Below, piece by piece: positions 8,007 through 15,406 of a stretch of DNA of 21,936 nt. Each line of letters begins with the position of its first letter. Within the stretch, counting starts at the first letter, position 1. The notes below the pieces were generated by a model. The model had not been told where the DNA came from. It made no database searches and saw only the letters and a program-made list of their open reading frames with translations. The position numbers were made by a program, and so were the translations under genes. This stretch comes from an uncultured Bacilli bacterium (GTDB lineage: Bacteria; Bacillota_I; Bacilli_A; RF39; UBA660): assembly GCA_947586295.1 (NCBI GenBank), contig CANPXQ010000002.1:1-21936 (forward strand), written 5' to 3'.

Positions 8007-8024
8007 TACATCTAAAAAGATGTA
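8007..8024. promoter_or_regulatory. Inverted-repeat operator candidate upstream of the XRE gene
   Basis: TACATCT-AAAA-AGATGTA has perfect 7-bp arms with a 4-bp spacer. It lies 51 bp upstream of the XRE start and overlaps TATACA on the minus strand, which could be that gene's -10 box. Size and symmetry suit a Cro/CI-like dimer. Confidence 0.5.
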
Positions 8025-8036
8025 TATTGTTATAGC

Positions 8037-8064
8037 TTGCAAAAAAAAGGAAAAAGATTATAAT
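8037..8064 (+). promoter_or_regulatory. Promoter of the gene at 8081
   Basis: TTGCAA (8037-8042) and TATAAT (8059-8064) with 16 bp between. The expected start site is only about 10 nt before the ATG, leaving just the GGTGA SD as leader. Confidence 0.6.
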
Positions 8065-8080
8065 ATAATTGGTGAAAAAA

Positions 8081-8479
8081 ATGAAAGAAGATAAACACTT
8101 AGGGTTTCATTTTCCAAATGTAAAATATGAAGGTTTAAGTTTTTCTGATGCTCAAGAAGTAAGTTATTTTTTGAAAAATTGTTTGGAACTTTCTGAGGGT
8201 AATTTTAATTATTTAAAAATTAAATATAAAGATGGTCTATTACAAGCTCAAGGTTTAGACTTTGATCGAGCCATTAAATATTTTGAAAGTAGATTATTTT
8301 ATGATGGTAAGAGCCTAGCGATATTTACAACTATTAAAGAAGGAGAAGAAGAACCATATTCGGTAACCGATACTTTTTATTTTTTACCCGATAATATTGA
8401 AGTGGTAAGTAGTACCCCTTTTATGGAACAAAAAGTATCTCGAACTATCGAATATATATCTTTGCATCGTAAATTATAA
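8081..8479 (+). CDS. Conserved-looking hypothetical cytoplasmic protein
   Basis: About 132 residues, acidic, no signal peptide and no membrane segment. The sequence alternates short strands and helices (FHFPNVKYEGLSFSDAQEVS, YLKIKYKDGLL, AIFTTIKEGEEEPYSVTDTF, a final helix SRTIEYISLHRKL), suggesting a small alpha/beta fold. I do not recognise a family. The ATG at 8081 follows GGTGA with 5 nt. It has its own promoter and is followed after 52 nt by the response regulator gene; whether it is functionally linked to the two-component pair is unknown. Confidence 0.65.
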   Translation: MKEDKHLGFHFPNVKYEGLSFSDAQEVSYFLKNCLELSEGNFNYLKIKYKDGLLQAQGLDFDRAIKYFESRLFYDGKSLAIFTTIKEGEEEPYSVTDTFYFLPDNIEVVSSTPFMEQKVSRTIEYISLHRKL

Positions 8480-8531
8480 AAAATTCATTGGAATTTCACA
8501 TTGTTAAATTAAAATTATAATTGGTGGTTTT

Positions 8532-9194
8532 ATGAAAGTCTTAATTGTTGATGATGAAGAATTAATACGTAATGTTATAAAAGAATATTTATTATTAGAT
8601 AATTTTTTAGTTGATGAGGCGAGTAATGGTTTAGAAGCCATTAAAATGGCTAAAAATAATGATTATGATATTATAATAATGGATATAATGATGCCTAAAA
8701 TGGATGGCTATACGGCTTGTCGAGAAATTAAAAAGCTAAAGGATATTCCTTTTTTAATGCTTTCGGCTAGAGGAGAGGAATACGATAAATTAATAGGATT
8801 TGATTTAGGAATAGATGATTATGTAACTAAACCTTTTTCTCCTAAAGAATTAGTAGCGCGAATTAAAGCTATATTAAGGCGTAAAAAGGTAAATCCTTCT
8901 GTGTATCAAGTAGCTGGGATAAAATTAGATGATTTAGCTCATGAAGTATATATAGATAATAAAAAAACGGAATTAACTCCCAAGGAATATGATTTACTAA
9001 AATATTTTTTAGAAAATATTAATATTGCCTTATCTCGGGAAAATCTTTTGAGTAATATATGGGGATATGATTATTATGGCGATGATAGAACTATTGATAC
9101 ACATATAAAAACTTTGCGAAAACATTTAGGAAAATATAAATATATGTTAGTAACAGTACGTGGTAGGGGGTATAAATTTGAAAATAAAAAATAA
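8532..9194 (+). CDS. OmpR/PhoB-family response regulator
   Basis: A 220-residue two-domain regulator. The receiver domain (1-115) has the acidic pair Asp7-Asp8, phosphoacceptor Asp51 in IIMDIMMPKMDG, Ser78 and Lys100 in VTKPFSP. The C-terminal winged-helix DNA-binding domain (about 127-218) has the family pattern LTPKEYDLLKYFLENIN, LLSNIWGYDYYGDDRTIDTH and VRGRGYKFE. It should be phosphorylated by the kinase encoded immediately downstream, whose start codon lies inside this gene (17-nt overlap), a sign of translational coupling. The SD is GGTGG, 4 nt before the ATG. Target genes are not evident; the neighbouring uppP and other envelope genes make an envelope-stress role possible, but this is only context. 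Confidence 0.95.
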   Translation: MKVLIVDDEELIRNVIKEYLLLDNFLVDEASNGLEAIKMAKNNDYDIIIMDIMMPKMDGYTACREIKKLKDIPFLMLSARGEEYDKLIGFDLGIDDYVTKPFSPKELVARIKAILRRKKVNPSVYQVAGIKLDDLAHEVYIDNKKTELTPKEYDLLKYFLENINIALSRENLLSNIWGYDYYGDDRTIDTHIKTLRKHLGKYKYMLVTVRGRGYKFENKK

Positions 9195-10569
9195 AAAAAG
9201 TATTCAAAATAAAACTCTTTTTTATTTAATTATCTTTAATATTGCCATAATTATTCTTTTGTGGCTTAGTCAAATAACGATATTTGATATCCTTTATGAA
9301 AGATATCAAATAAAGAATATAAATGAAATGGTAAATGATATTAAAAATAGCAATGAAAGTGATGTTTTAAATAAATTAGAAAAAGATGCCGTTAATAATG
9401 ATGTATGTGTGGCTATTACTAGTAAAACAAGCTATTTATTAAAAATAAATAATAATATGAATGGTTGCCTTTTAAATGAAAATAATAATAGTGTTAATAA
9501 AATGATTAATGATTTTATTACGAGCAATCAAAGTGAAAAAAAATATAATTTTATCAATGAAGATAAACATATAGCCGCGGTTTTATATGCTTTAAAATAT
9601 GATGATGCTAATTATATATTTATGTATTCTAATTTAAAAGATATATCTATGATAACAACTGTTATTAAAAAACAATTACTTTATTTATCTATAATAGCAG
9701 TTCTTATTGCGGTAATAATATCCATTTTTTTAGCTAATAAAATAACTAAACCTATTACGAAAATTACTGAAAAGGCAAAATTAATGGGTAAGGGTAAATT
9801 AAATGTTAATTTTGATGAAAGTGATATTTTAGAAATAGATGAGTTATCAAAAACTTTAACTCAAGCTAAAGTTGAATTGCGTAAAACAGATGAACTAAGA
9901 AGAGATTTAATGGCTAATGTAAGTCATGATTTAAAAACTCCTCTAACGATGATTAAAGCCTATGCAGAAATGATAAAAGATATATCTTATAAAGACATAG
10001 ATAAAATGCAAGAACACCTAGATATTATTATTGATGAGACTGATCGCTTAACTTTATTAGTAAATGATATTTTAGAATTATCAAAGTTACAAAGTAATCA
10101 AGAAGAAAAATTAAATATTGTTAAATATGATCTAGCTTTAGAAATTAAAAATATTGTAAAGAAATACGATATTATTAAAGAAACCGAACAATATAATATT
10201 ATTTTAGATATTCCCGAAGAAATATTAGTAAAAGCCGATAAAGATAAAATAAACCAAGTAATATATAACTTAGTTAATAATGCCATAAATTATACGGGAT
10301 CCGATAAGTTAGTTACAATAAAAGTAGAAAAAGATAAAAAGGATTATTGGCTTAAAGTAATTGATACTGGTAAAGGCATAAAAAAAGAAGAACTTCCCTT
10401 TATTTGGGATAAATATTACAAAAGTGATAAATTGCATCGGCGAAATGTCGTATCAACTGGGTTAGGACTAGCAATTGTAAAAGAAATATTAGAAAAACAT
10501 AACTTTATATATGGTGTAGATAGTACTAAAAAAGGAACAACTTTTTACTTTAAAATTAAAGGTCAATAG
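9178..10569 (+). CDS. Membrane sensor histidine kinase (HAMP-HisKA-HATPase)
   Basis: About 463 residues starting with TTG at 9178, 7 nt after AGGGGG and inside the end of the response regulator gene; an upstream in-frame GTG at 9160 has no better SD. Order: TM1 (about 14-36), an extracytoplasmic region to about 165 with two cysteines (in NNDVCVAI and NMNGCLL) that could form a disulfide, TM2 (about 168-190), HAMP (about 190-240), HisKA with phosphoacceptor His250 in NVSHDLKTPL, and a HATPase domain with N box NQVIYNLVNNAINY, G1 DTGKGI and G2 STGLGLAIVKEIL. It autophosphorylates and drives the OmpR-type partner. The signal sensed is unknown. Its stop codon abuts that of the convergent uppP. 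Confidence 0.95.
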   Translation: MKIKNKKSIQNKTLFYLIIFNIAIIILLWLSQITIFDILYERYQIKNINEMVNDIKNSNESDVLNKLEKDAVNNDVCVAITSKTSYLLKINNNMNGCLLNENNNSVNKMINDFITSNQSEKKYNFINEDKHIAAVLYALKYDDANYIFMYSNLKDISMITTVIKKQLLYLSIIAVLIAVIISIFLANKITKPITKITEKAKLMGKGKLNVNFDESDILEIDELSKTLTQAKVELRKTDELRRDLMANVSHDLKTPLTMIKAYAEMIKDISYKDIDKMQEHLDIIIDETDRLTLLVNDILELSKLQSNQEEKLNIVKYDLALEIKNIVKKYDIIKETEQYNIILDIPEEILVKADKDKINQVIYNLVNNAINYTGSDKLVTIKVEKDKKDYWLKVIDTGKGIKKEELPFIWDKYYKSDKLHRRNVVSTGLGLAIVKEILEKHNFIYGVDSTKKGTTFYFKIKGQ

Positions 10570-11379
10570 TTATCTAAAGTAAATAAATATAAATAAAGAT
10601 AATATTAAGCAATAAATAGAAAATTTCCATAGATTACCTTTTTTAACAATATTACTTAACCAGCGATAAGAAAGATAGGTAACAATTCCTGCGGTAATTA
10701 AGCCTAGAGTATAAGGAAGAAACATATCGCTGATATTTGGAGTCGCCAAGAAGTCTTTAACCCCTAAGATGATTGAAGCAACACTCACAGGAAAATAAAG
10801 AATGAAAGTGTATTTTAAAGCGACTTCTTTTTTTAATTTGCATAAAAGGCAAGCTACTAAAACAGTACCACTTCTACTAATACCTGGAACAATAGTTACA
10901 GCTTGAAATAAGCCAATAATAATAGCATCTTTTAAGGTAATGTCTTTTTCTTCTTTTTCCCCTTTAATATTTTTTACGACAAATAAGAATAAAGCTGTAA
11001 TTAAAAAAGCAAAAGCTAGACCTTTTAAATTATATAAATTTTCTAATTTATCCTTAAAAATTATTCCTGTTATTCCTACCGGTATAGTACTAACGATAAC
11101 ATACAAGCAATATTTAAAATTAATTAAATTCTTATTTCTTTTTTCTTTATTAAATATATATGTAAAAAATGACTTAATTAAATCTATAATATCTTTCCAA
11201 AAGATTATTAATATGGCTATAAAAGATCCAAAGTTAGAAATTATTTCAAAATTTAAAGAATTAAAAATATTAGTGTTAAATATATTTTTAAATAGAAAAA
11301 TATGACCACTACTAGATATTGGTAATGGTTCAGTTAAACCTTGAATAAATCCTAAAATAATATATTTAATTAAGTTCAT
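10570..11379 (-). CDS. uppP: Undecaprenyl-diphosphatase (UppP/BacA)
   Basis: About 269 residues, an integral membrane phosphatase that recycles undecaprenyl diphosphate to the monophosphate carrier used for peptidoglycan and other wall polymers; activity also gives bacitracin resistance. The signature is (E/Q)xxxE, here Gln13 to Glu17 in QGLTEPLPISSSGH with His26, plus the PGISRSGTV motif in the middle. Multiple hydrophobic helices run to the C-terminus (YRWLSNIVKKGNLWKFSIYC). The Gln form of the first motif is a known natural variant; the spacing of the final Thr in PGxSRSxxT is shifted by one. The ATG at 11379 follows GGTGAT by 6 nt and is preferred to a TTG at 11391. It converges on the sensor kinase gene with zero spacing. 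Confidence 0.93.
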   Translation of the reverse strand: MNLIKYIILGFIQGLTEPLPISSSGHIFLFKNIFNTNIFNSLNFEIISNFGSFIAILIIFWKDIIDLIKSFFTYIFNKEKRNKNLINFKYCLYVIVSTIPVGITGIIFKDKLENLYNLKGLAFAFLITALFLFVVKNIKGEKEEKDITLKDAIIIGLFQAVTIVPGISRSGTVLVACLLCKLKKEVALKYTFILYFPVSVASIILGVKDFLATPNISDMFLPYTLGLITAGIVTYLSYRWLSNIVKKGNLWKFSIYCLILSLFIFIYFR

Positions 11380-11395
11380 AATTATCACCAATATA

Positions 11396-11448
11396 ATTAT
11401 ATATTAAAATTTAAAAAAATTCACTAAAATAATTGATAGTGATATAAT
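11396..11448. promoter_or_regulatory. Overlapping divergent promoters of uppP and the phospholipase C-like gene, with inverted repeat
   Basis: Rightward: TTCACT (11420-11425), 17 bp, TATAAT (11443-11448). Leftward: TATAAT on the minus strand (11401-11396) with a weak GTGAAT -35 (11424-11419). The -35 regions overlap. TCACTA (11421-11426) and TAGTGA (11437-11442) form an inverted repeat with a 10-bp spacer in the rightward promoter, a possible protein-binding site. Confidence 0.45.
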
Positions 11449-11464
11449 ATTATAAGAGGTTTTT

Positions 11465-12175
11465 ATGGCAGGTACGTTAACACATTTTAAATTTGGTAAT
11501 GATTTATATGCCCGATTAAATGATAATACAATAGATAAGCAATATTTTTTGATAGGTAATCAGGGACACGATTTATTATATTTTATAAAATTGTATGAAT
11601 ATCCGTTAAAGAAAAAATATGATTTTTATGCTAAAGAATTACAGAATATGGATATCAATAACTTTTTAAAAAAACAAATAAATAATCCCCAATTAAAAAG
11701 TTTTATGTATGGTTATTTAGCTCATCAAATATTAGATAATTATGTTCATCCATATATTAATGAAACAGTTAATTATGATATGGAAATTCATTCTTTATTA
11801 GAAACAAAAATTGACGTATTATTAAATGATTTATCGAAAGAGAAAAAAATAATACCTAAACATTTAAAACTATCTAAAGATTTTAAAAAAGAATTAAAAA
11901 CTATATTTGATGAATATTATCTGAATGATGTATTTAGTAAAAGAATTATTAAATCTATTAATAGAGTTTATCCTTTTTTAAAACATTATCGTTTTGATAA
12001 AACAGGTATTAAAAAGTTAGGATATAGTTTAATCAATGCTAAAAAATTTCGCTTCTTATCGTTTAATTTTAAAAAGGAAGAATTGGATATTGAAATAGAT
12101 AGATTTATTACTTTATATAATGAGGCTTTGTATCAGGCTACACTATTTTTAACAAATTTAAATAAAAATGATTAA
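11465..12175 (+). CDS. Zinc-dependent phospholipase C-like protein
   Basis: A 236-residue protein of the zinc-dependent phospholipase C/S1-P1-like helical fold. Metal ligand candidates are His7 (AGTLTHFKFG), His35 and Asp36 (GNQGHDLLYF), the HxxxDxxxH motif His87, Asp91, His95 (YLAHQILDNYVHPYI), and His109 with Glu113 (IHSLLETKID). Such proteins hydrolyse phosphodiester bonds in phospholipids or nucleic acids when secreted, but this one has no signal peptide and starts directly with the first ligand region, as is common for the Bacillota zinc-dependent PLC-annotated family whose substrate is not established. SD AGAGG precedes the ATG at 11465. It lies 27 nt upstream of the serine hydrolase gene, probably in one transcript. 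Confidence 0.75.
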   Translation: MAGTLTHFKFGNDLYARLNDNTIDKQYFLIGNQGHDLLYFIKLYEYPLKKKYDFYAKELQNMDINNFLKKQINNPQLKSFMYGYLAHQILDNYVHPYINETVNYDMEIHSLLETKIDVLLNDLSKEKKIIPKHLKLSKDFKKELKTIFDEYYLNDVFSKRIIKSINRVYPFLKHYRFDKTGIKKLGYSLINAKKFRFLSFNFKKEELDIEIDRFITLYNEALYQATLFLTNLNKND

Positions 12176-12183
12176 TTAAGAAT

Positions 12184-12204
12184 ATAATGCTGGGGGAGCA
12201 TTAT
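12184..12204 (+). promoter_or_regulatory. Hairpin enclosing the SD and start codon of the serine hydrolase gene
   Basis: ATAATGCT (12184-12191), loop GGGGG (12192-12196) and AGCATTAT (12197-12204) form a perfect 8-bp stem. The loop with the next AG is the Shine-Dalgarno sequence, and the last two bases of the right arm are the first two of the ATG (12203-12205). In a read-through transcript this would hide the start codon. A TATAAT (12183-12188) overlaps the left arm; if used as a promoter, the RNA would lack the left arm. Confidence 0.55.
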
Positions 12205-13012
12205 GTTTTTTAAAAAGTTTATTATAATTTGTATAGTATTGTTTTGTTTGTTAATAATATTTTTAATAATGCATAATCCTAAAAAATATTATGGGATGGT
12301 AATAAATATTTTATTAGAAGAAAAAGAAGTTATAAATACCGAAAGAATAAATAATTATATAGAAGAATTAAATAGTTTTTTAAATCAATATGAAGTAAGT
12401 GTATTATATTATAATATGAATAATGCATATACATACAAATATAGGGAAAATGTGATTTATTATGGAGCAAGTTTAATTAAGGTTGTAGATGCATTATATA
12501 TATATGAAAATATGGAGTTAACAAACGAGTTAAAAACCCTAGTAAGTTTAGCAATAATGAAAAGTGATAATTTAGCTCATCAAAAATTAGTAGAGAAAAT
12601 AGGTTTTACGAATCTTAAAAGTTATGGAGAACAATTGGGAGCTCAAAATATATTAACCAATGGAAGAAACGATATTTATGGATTAGCAACTATAGATGAT
12701 GAATTAATATATTTAAAACATTTATATAATTTTTTATTTAATGATGTTAATAATGAAAAAGAAAAATTAAAAAGTTATTTTATTAATAATTATTTTAATT
12801 ATTTGGATTTTAATAATGCTCCTTTAATTTTACATAAATATGGATACTATGGTACATATTATCACGATATGGGAATATTTTTAGATAAAAATCCCTACAT
12901 AGTTGTCATTTTAACTAAGGAAAGTCCTAATTTTTCTCTAGTTACGGAAATATCCCAAAAAATATTTGAATTGCATAAATTAATTTATAAAAAAAATTAT
13001 TCAATATCTTGA
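12203..13012 (+). CDS. Membrane-anchored class A beta-lactamase-like serine hydrolase
   Basis: A 269-residue protein with one N-terminal transmembrane helix (about 6-23) and an extracellular domain with the penicillin-recognising fold. The three active-site motifs are visible: SxxK as Ser90-Leu-Ile-Lys93, SDN at 121-123, and a K-x-G as Lys212-Tyr-Gly214, where beta-lactamases have KTG or KSG. The bulky Tyr in the third motif argues for a peptidoglycan-related or other serine hydrolase and against a drug-hydrolysing beta-lactamase. No signal peptidase site is evident, so it is likely an anchored lipid-facing ectodomain. It follows the PLC-like gene and overlaps the convergent cyclophilin gene by 16 nt. 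The SD and start codon sit in a hairpin (12184-12204). Confidence 0.82.
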   Translation: MFFKKFIIICIVLFCLLIIFLIMHNPKKYYGMVINILLEEKEVINTERINNYIEELNSFLNQYEVSVLYYNMNNAYTYKYRENVIYYGASLIKVVDALYIYENMELTNELKTLVSLAIMKSDNLAHQKLVEKIGFTNLKSYGEQLGAQNILTNGRNDIYGLATIDDELIYLKHLYNFLFNDVNNEKEKLKSYFINNYFNYLDFNNAPLILHKYGYYGTYYHDMGIFLDKNPYIVVILTKESPNFSLVTEISQKIFELHKLIYKKNYSIS

Positions 13013-13590
13013 GTAATTTTTTTAACAGTATATTTTTTGCCAAAAGTATCGACGCTCATTTTCGTAATAACTATTTTTTCTATTAATGTTTCACCATCTT
13101 CGGCAACTTCTTGATTTTCCATTTTTTTAATAATATCCATTCCTTCTATTACCTTTCCAAAACTAGCATAATTACCGTCTAATGAAGTGCGAGCTTTGCT
13201 ATCTAATACAATAAAGAATTGGCTGCCAGCCGAATCGTAAGAATTACCGCGGGCCATAGATATAACTCCCATATTATGAGCCAAAGAATTATTAAAATTA
13301 TTGCTTTTAAATTCGCCTTCAATGGTATATCCTGGGCCTCCAGTTCCGTTACCTAAAGGATCCCCTCCTTGAATAACAAATCCCTTTACTAAACGATGAA
13401 AAGTTAAGCCATCATAAAATCCTTCTTCAATTAAATTAACGAAATTTGCGACTGTGTTAGGAGCAATGGCTGGATATAATTCAATTGTTAAATTTCCATA
13501 ATTTTCTATTTCCATAGTTACAATAGGATTTTTAGAACCACATCCAGTTAAAAATAAGAGTGTTAATAACAAAAAAATTATTTTTTTCAT
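12997..13590 (-). CDS. Cyclophilin-type peptidyl-prolyl cis-trans isomerase lipoprotein
   Basis: A 197-residue lipoprotein: signal MKKIIFLLLTLLFLTG and lipobox cysteine Cys17 (LTGC). The mature part is a cyclophilin domain (about 24-180) with the usual blocks ELYPAIAPNTVANFVNLIEE, FHRLVKGFVIQGGDP, GVISMARGNSYDSAGSQFFI and NYASFGKVIEGMDII. The catalytic Arg (FHR) and the Gln-Phe-Phe (GSQFFI) are kept; the usual active-site Trp region is not clear. It should speed proline isomerisation of exported proteins at the outer membrane face of this monoderm-type cell. It is encoded 5 nt downstream of the CopZ-like gene, likely the same transcript, and overlaps the hydrolase gene at the 3' end. Confidence 0.93.
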   Translation of the reverse strand: MKKIIFLLLTLLFLTGCGSKNPIVTMEIENYGNLTIELYPAIAPNTVANFVNLIEEGFYDGLTFHRLVKGFVIQGGDPLGNGTGGPGYTIEGEFKSNNFNNSLAHNMGVISMARGNSYDSAGSQFFIVLDSKARTSLDGNYASFGKVIEGMDIIKKMENQEVAEDGETLIEKIVITKMSVDTFGKKYTVKKITQDIE

Positions 13591-13595
13591 ATAAT

Positions 13596-13808
13596 TTACC
13601 CTTCAATTGATATAACATTATAACCTAAAGCCACAATTTGTTCTGTTAATATTTTATTATCAATGCTTTCTAAACATTTAATAGTTGCTTTTTGTTTATT
13701 TAAATCAACTTTAACTTTTGCAATACCTGCAATATTTTCTAAGGTTTCTTTAACTTTTTGAGCACAGTGTTTACAATGCATTCCTTCTAAAAATATTTCT
13801 TTTTTCAT
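13596..13808 (-). CDS. Heavy-metal-associated domain protein (CopZ-like copper chaperone)
   Basis: A 70-residue single HMA domain with the metal site MHCKHC (Cys12 and Cys15) and the ferredoxin-like pattern of the family (KVKVDLNKQKATIKC, LTEQIVALGYNV). Such proteins bind Cu(I) and hand it to a P-type ATPase or a CopY-type repressor. No copper ATPase is in the window, and its partner here is the cyclophilin lipoprotein gene, so the metal role is inferred from the domain alone. Length is normal for CopZ (about 68-70). It starts with ATG behind AGAAGATGA; a weak TATGAT lies about 35 nt upstream. Confidence 0.85.
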   Translation of the reverse strand: MKKEIFLEGMHCKHCAQKVKETLENIAGIAKVKVDLNKQKATIKCLESIDNKILTEQIVALGYNVISIEG

Positions 13809-13898
13809 AAAAAAATCATCTTCTTTCTAATTATTAGTTTATCATAAAAATATAATTTTTAATAAATAATTTAAAATAATACATAATATTATTATAGG

Positions 13899-14147
13899 GT
13901 GGTAGTTATAATAAAAATAATTTTAGGAATTATTTTTACTAGTTGGGGATTATTTTTATTAATATTATATTTAAATTTATTTACAATTGGGTATAATTTT
14001 AAAGAATTTGTTTATTTTATTATCAGTAGTCCTTATATGTATACGTTGTTTATAGGTGTATTTCTTATTATTGATAGTATAGAAAGGAAAAAGATAAATG
14101 AATTTTTATTACGACATAACATTAGATTTTTTAGAAAGAAATTATAA
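13899..14147 (+). CDS. Small two-helix membrane protein of unknown function
   Basis: About 82 residues with two hydrophobic segments (about 4-29 and 35-63), then a basic tail rich in Arg and Lys (ERKKINEFLLRHNIRFFRKK). No family recognised. The start is unclear: the only canonical codon is GTG at 13899, but it lies within the only SD match, GGGTGG (13897-13902). From that SD the expected start falls on an in-frame ATA at 13908. The last 50 nt overlap the next gene, which is in another frame, so the two are likely translated together. Confidence 0.55.
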   Translation: MVVIIKIILGIIFTSWGLFLLILYLNLFTIGYNFKEFVYFIISSPYMYTLFIGVFLIIDSIERKKINEFLLRHNIRFFRKKL

Positions 14148-14727
14148 TTTTTATGAAGTATTAGAAACGGATAAATTTATGAATATTAAAAAAATCCCTC
14201 TCTTTCAAGTAAATAATAAAATAATAAAAGATTTTGTTTTAAATAAAGTAAAAGTAGATAATTCTTTTTTAAATATGATTTATAATAAAACGATAACGCA
14301 AGAAGGTATTATCGAATATGCCACTATTCTAGCTGATAAAAATAACGCTATAGCATTTCAATTTGATAAAGAGGGTTTTTGTATTAATTATAGTCCTTTA
14401 AGAATTATTGATGAAATTAATCTTTTAGAAGTAGTATATTCAATAAAAAATATTTCTATAAATTATGAAATTATAAAAACCTATCCTCTAAATAATAATT
14501 TACGAAGGGAAGAAATAATAAAAAAAGGTATTAAGGAAGAAATAGATAAACTTTATAATGAAAAAAATTTTCGGAAATTACAATTTTTATATTTAGAATG
14601 GTTTAATGTATTAGAGAAAGATATTAATAAAATATATAAAAATATGAATGCTAAATTAAAAGAAAAAATTAATAATAACGAAGAAAAAATATATAAAATA
14701 ATAAAAATAAGTTCTAATAAGGTATAA
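14098..14727 (+). CDS. DUF3603/YjbA-like cytoplasmic protein (tentative)
   Basis: A 209-residue soluble protein with no signal peptide. The order NFYEVLETDKF, IPLFQVNNKIIKDFVLNKV, an AIAFQFDKEGFCI strand pair, then a helical Lys/Glu-rich C-terminal half recalls the UPF0736/DUF3603 family (Bacillus YjbA), whose function is unknown. The match is from memory of the pattern and is not certain. It is strongly basic and Asn/Lys/Ile-rich, as the base composition would favour. The ATG at 14098 has AAGGA 9 nt upstream and lies within the end of the preceding small membrane protein gene. The next gene, a lipoprotein, follows after 46 nt. Confidence 0.6.
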   Translation: MNFYYDITLDFLERNYNFYEVLETDKFMNIKKIPLFQVNNKIIKDFVLNKVKVDNSFLNMIYNKTITQEGIIEYATILADKNNAIAFQFDKEGFCINYSPLRIIDEINLLEVVYSIKNISINYEIIKTYPLNNNLRREEIIKKGIKEEIDKLYNEKNFRKLQFLYLEWFNVLEKDINKIYKNMNAKLKEKINNNEEKIYKIIKISSNKV

Positions 14728-14773
14728 AAATATTGAAAATAGTTAATTATATAAAAGTAAGGAAAGGGATACA

Positions 14774-15334
14774 ATGAAAAAAATAATTATAGGACTAAGT
14801 TTAGTAATTTGTAGTTTTAGTTTAATGGCGTGTAGTTTAACTAAAAGTACTGCTAAGGATGCTGTTAAAATATTTTTAGACCAATATAAGAATCTAGCGA
14901 GTAATGTACTAGGAGATTTAGAAAAGGTTATTGATGAAGAAGATTTTACAAAAGAACAAGAGGATAAATACCGCGATATTTTAAAAAAACAATATAGTGA
15001 TTTAAAATATGAAATTGTAAGTGAAAGTTATGATGGGTCTACAGCAACGGTAAAGGCTAAAATAACAGTTTATGATTTGTACAAAGCTCAAGATAATGCT
15101 ACTAAATATTTAAATGAACATCAAGATGAGTTTTTAAATGAATTTGCAGAAATTGATACTAAAAAGTTTTTAGATTATAAATTGGATCAAATGCAAAAAA
15201 TGAATGATACGGTAGAATATACAATTGATTTTAAAACTGTAAAAGATGATAATGATAAATGGCAAGTTCAAGAATTATCTAAAAGTGATTTAGAAAAGAT
15301 TCACGGTATATATAATTATGATACAAATAGTTAA
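14774..15334 (+). CDS. Lipoprotein of unknown function
   Basis: A 186-residue lipoprotein with a clear signal sequence and lipobox LMAC (Cys20). The mature protein begins with a long helix (AKDAVKIFLDQYKNLASNVL), then a central part with ATVKAKITVYDLYKAQDN, and ends with a strand (VEYTIDFKTVKDDNDKWQVQ). A helical start followed by strands and a closing W-x-V strand is the pattern of small NTF2-like or DUF4878/DUF5105-type lipoproteins; exact assignment is not secure. It is anchored on the outer face of the cytoplasmic membrane. SD AAAGGG stands 5 nt before the ATG, and a strong terminator ends the gene. Confidence 0.82.
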   Translation: MKKIIIGLSLVICSFSLMACSLTKSTAKDAVKIFLDQYKNLASNVLGDLEKVIDEEDFTKEQEDKYRDILKKQYSDLKYEIVSESYDGSTATVKAKITVYDLYKAQDNATKYLNEHQDEFLNEFAEIDTKKFLDYKLDQMQKMNDTVEYTIDFKTVKDDNDKWQVQELSKSDLEKIHGIYNYDTNS

Positions 15335-15353
15335 AAAAATATTTTAAATTTAG

Positions 15354-15383
15354 ATTAGTCAAGCATAGCTTGGCTAATTTTTT
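15354..15383 (+). terminator. Intrinsic terminator after the lipoprotein gene
   Basis: ATTAGTCAAGC (15354-15364), loop ATA, GCTTGGCTAAT (15368-15378): an 11-bp stem with one G-U pair, followed by TTTTT. The dacB-like gene begins 24 nt later. Confidence 0.85.
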
Positions 15384-15406
15384 CATAATCTTAATTGAGG
15401 GTTAGT

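Noticed and set aside
10940..11305. 121-codon plus-strand frame within uppP
   Set aside because: Runs opposite to the well-conserved uppP and shows only Lys/Ile/Leu-rich text without SD or motifs.
14553..14774. Hydrophobic minus-strand frame over the end of the DUF3603-like gene
   Set aside because: The Phe/Ile/Tyr-rich text is the usual mirror of a Lys/Asn-rich gene; no SD.
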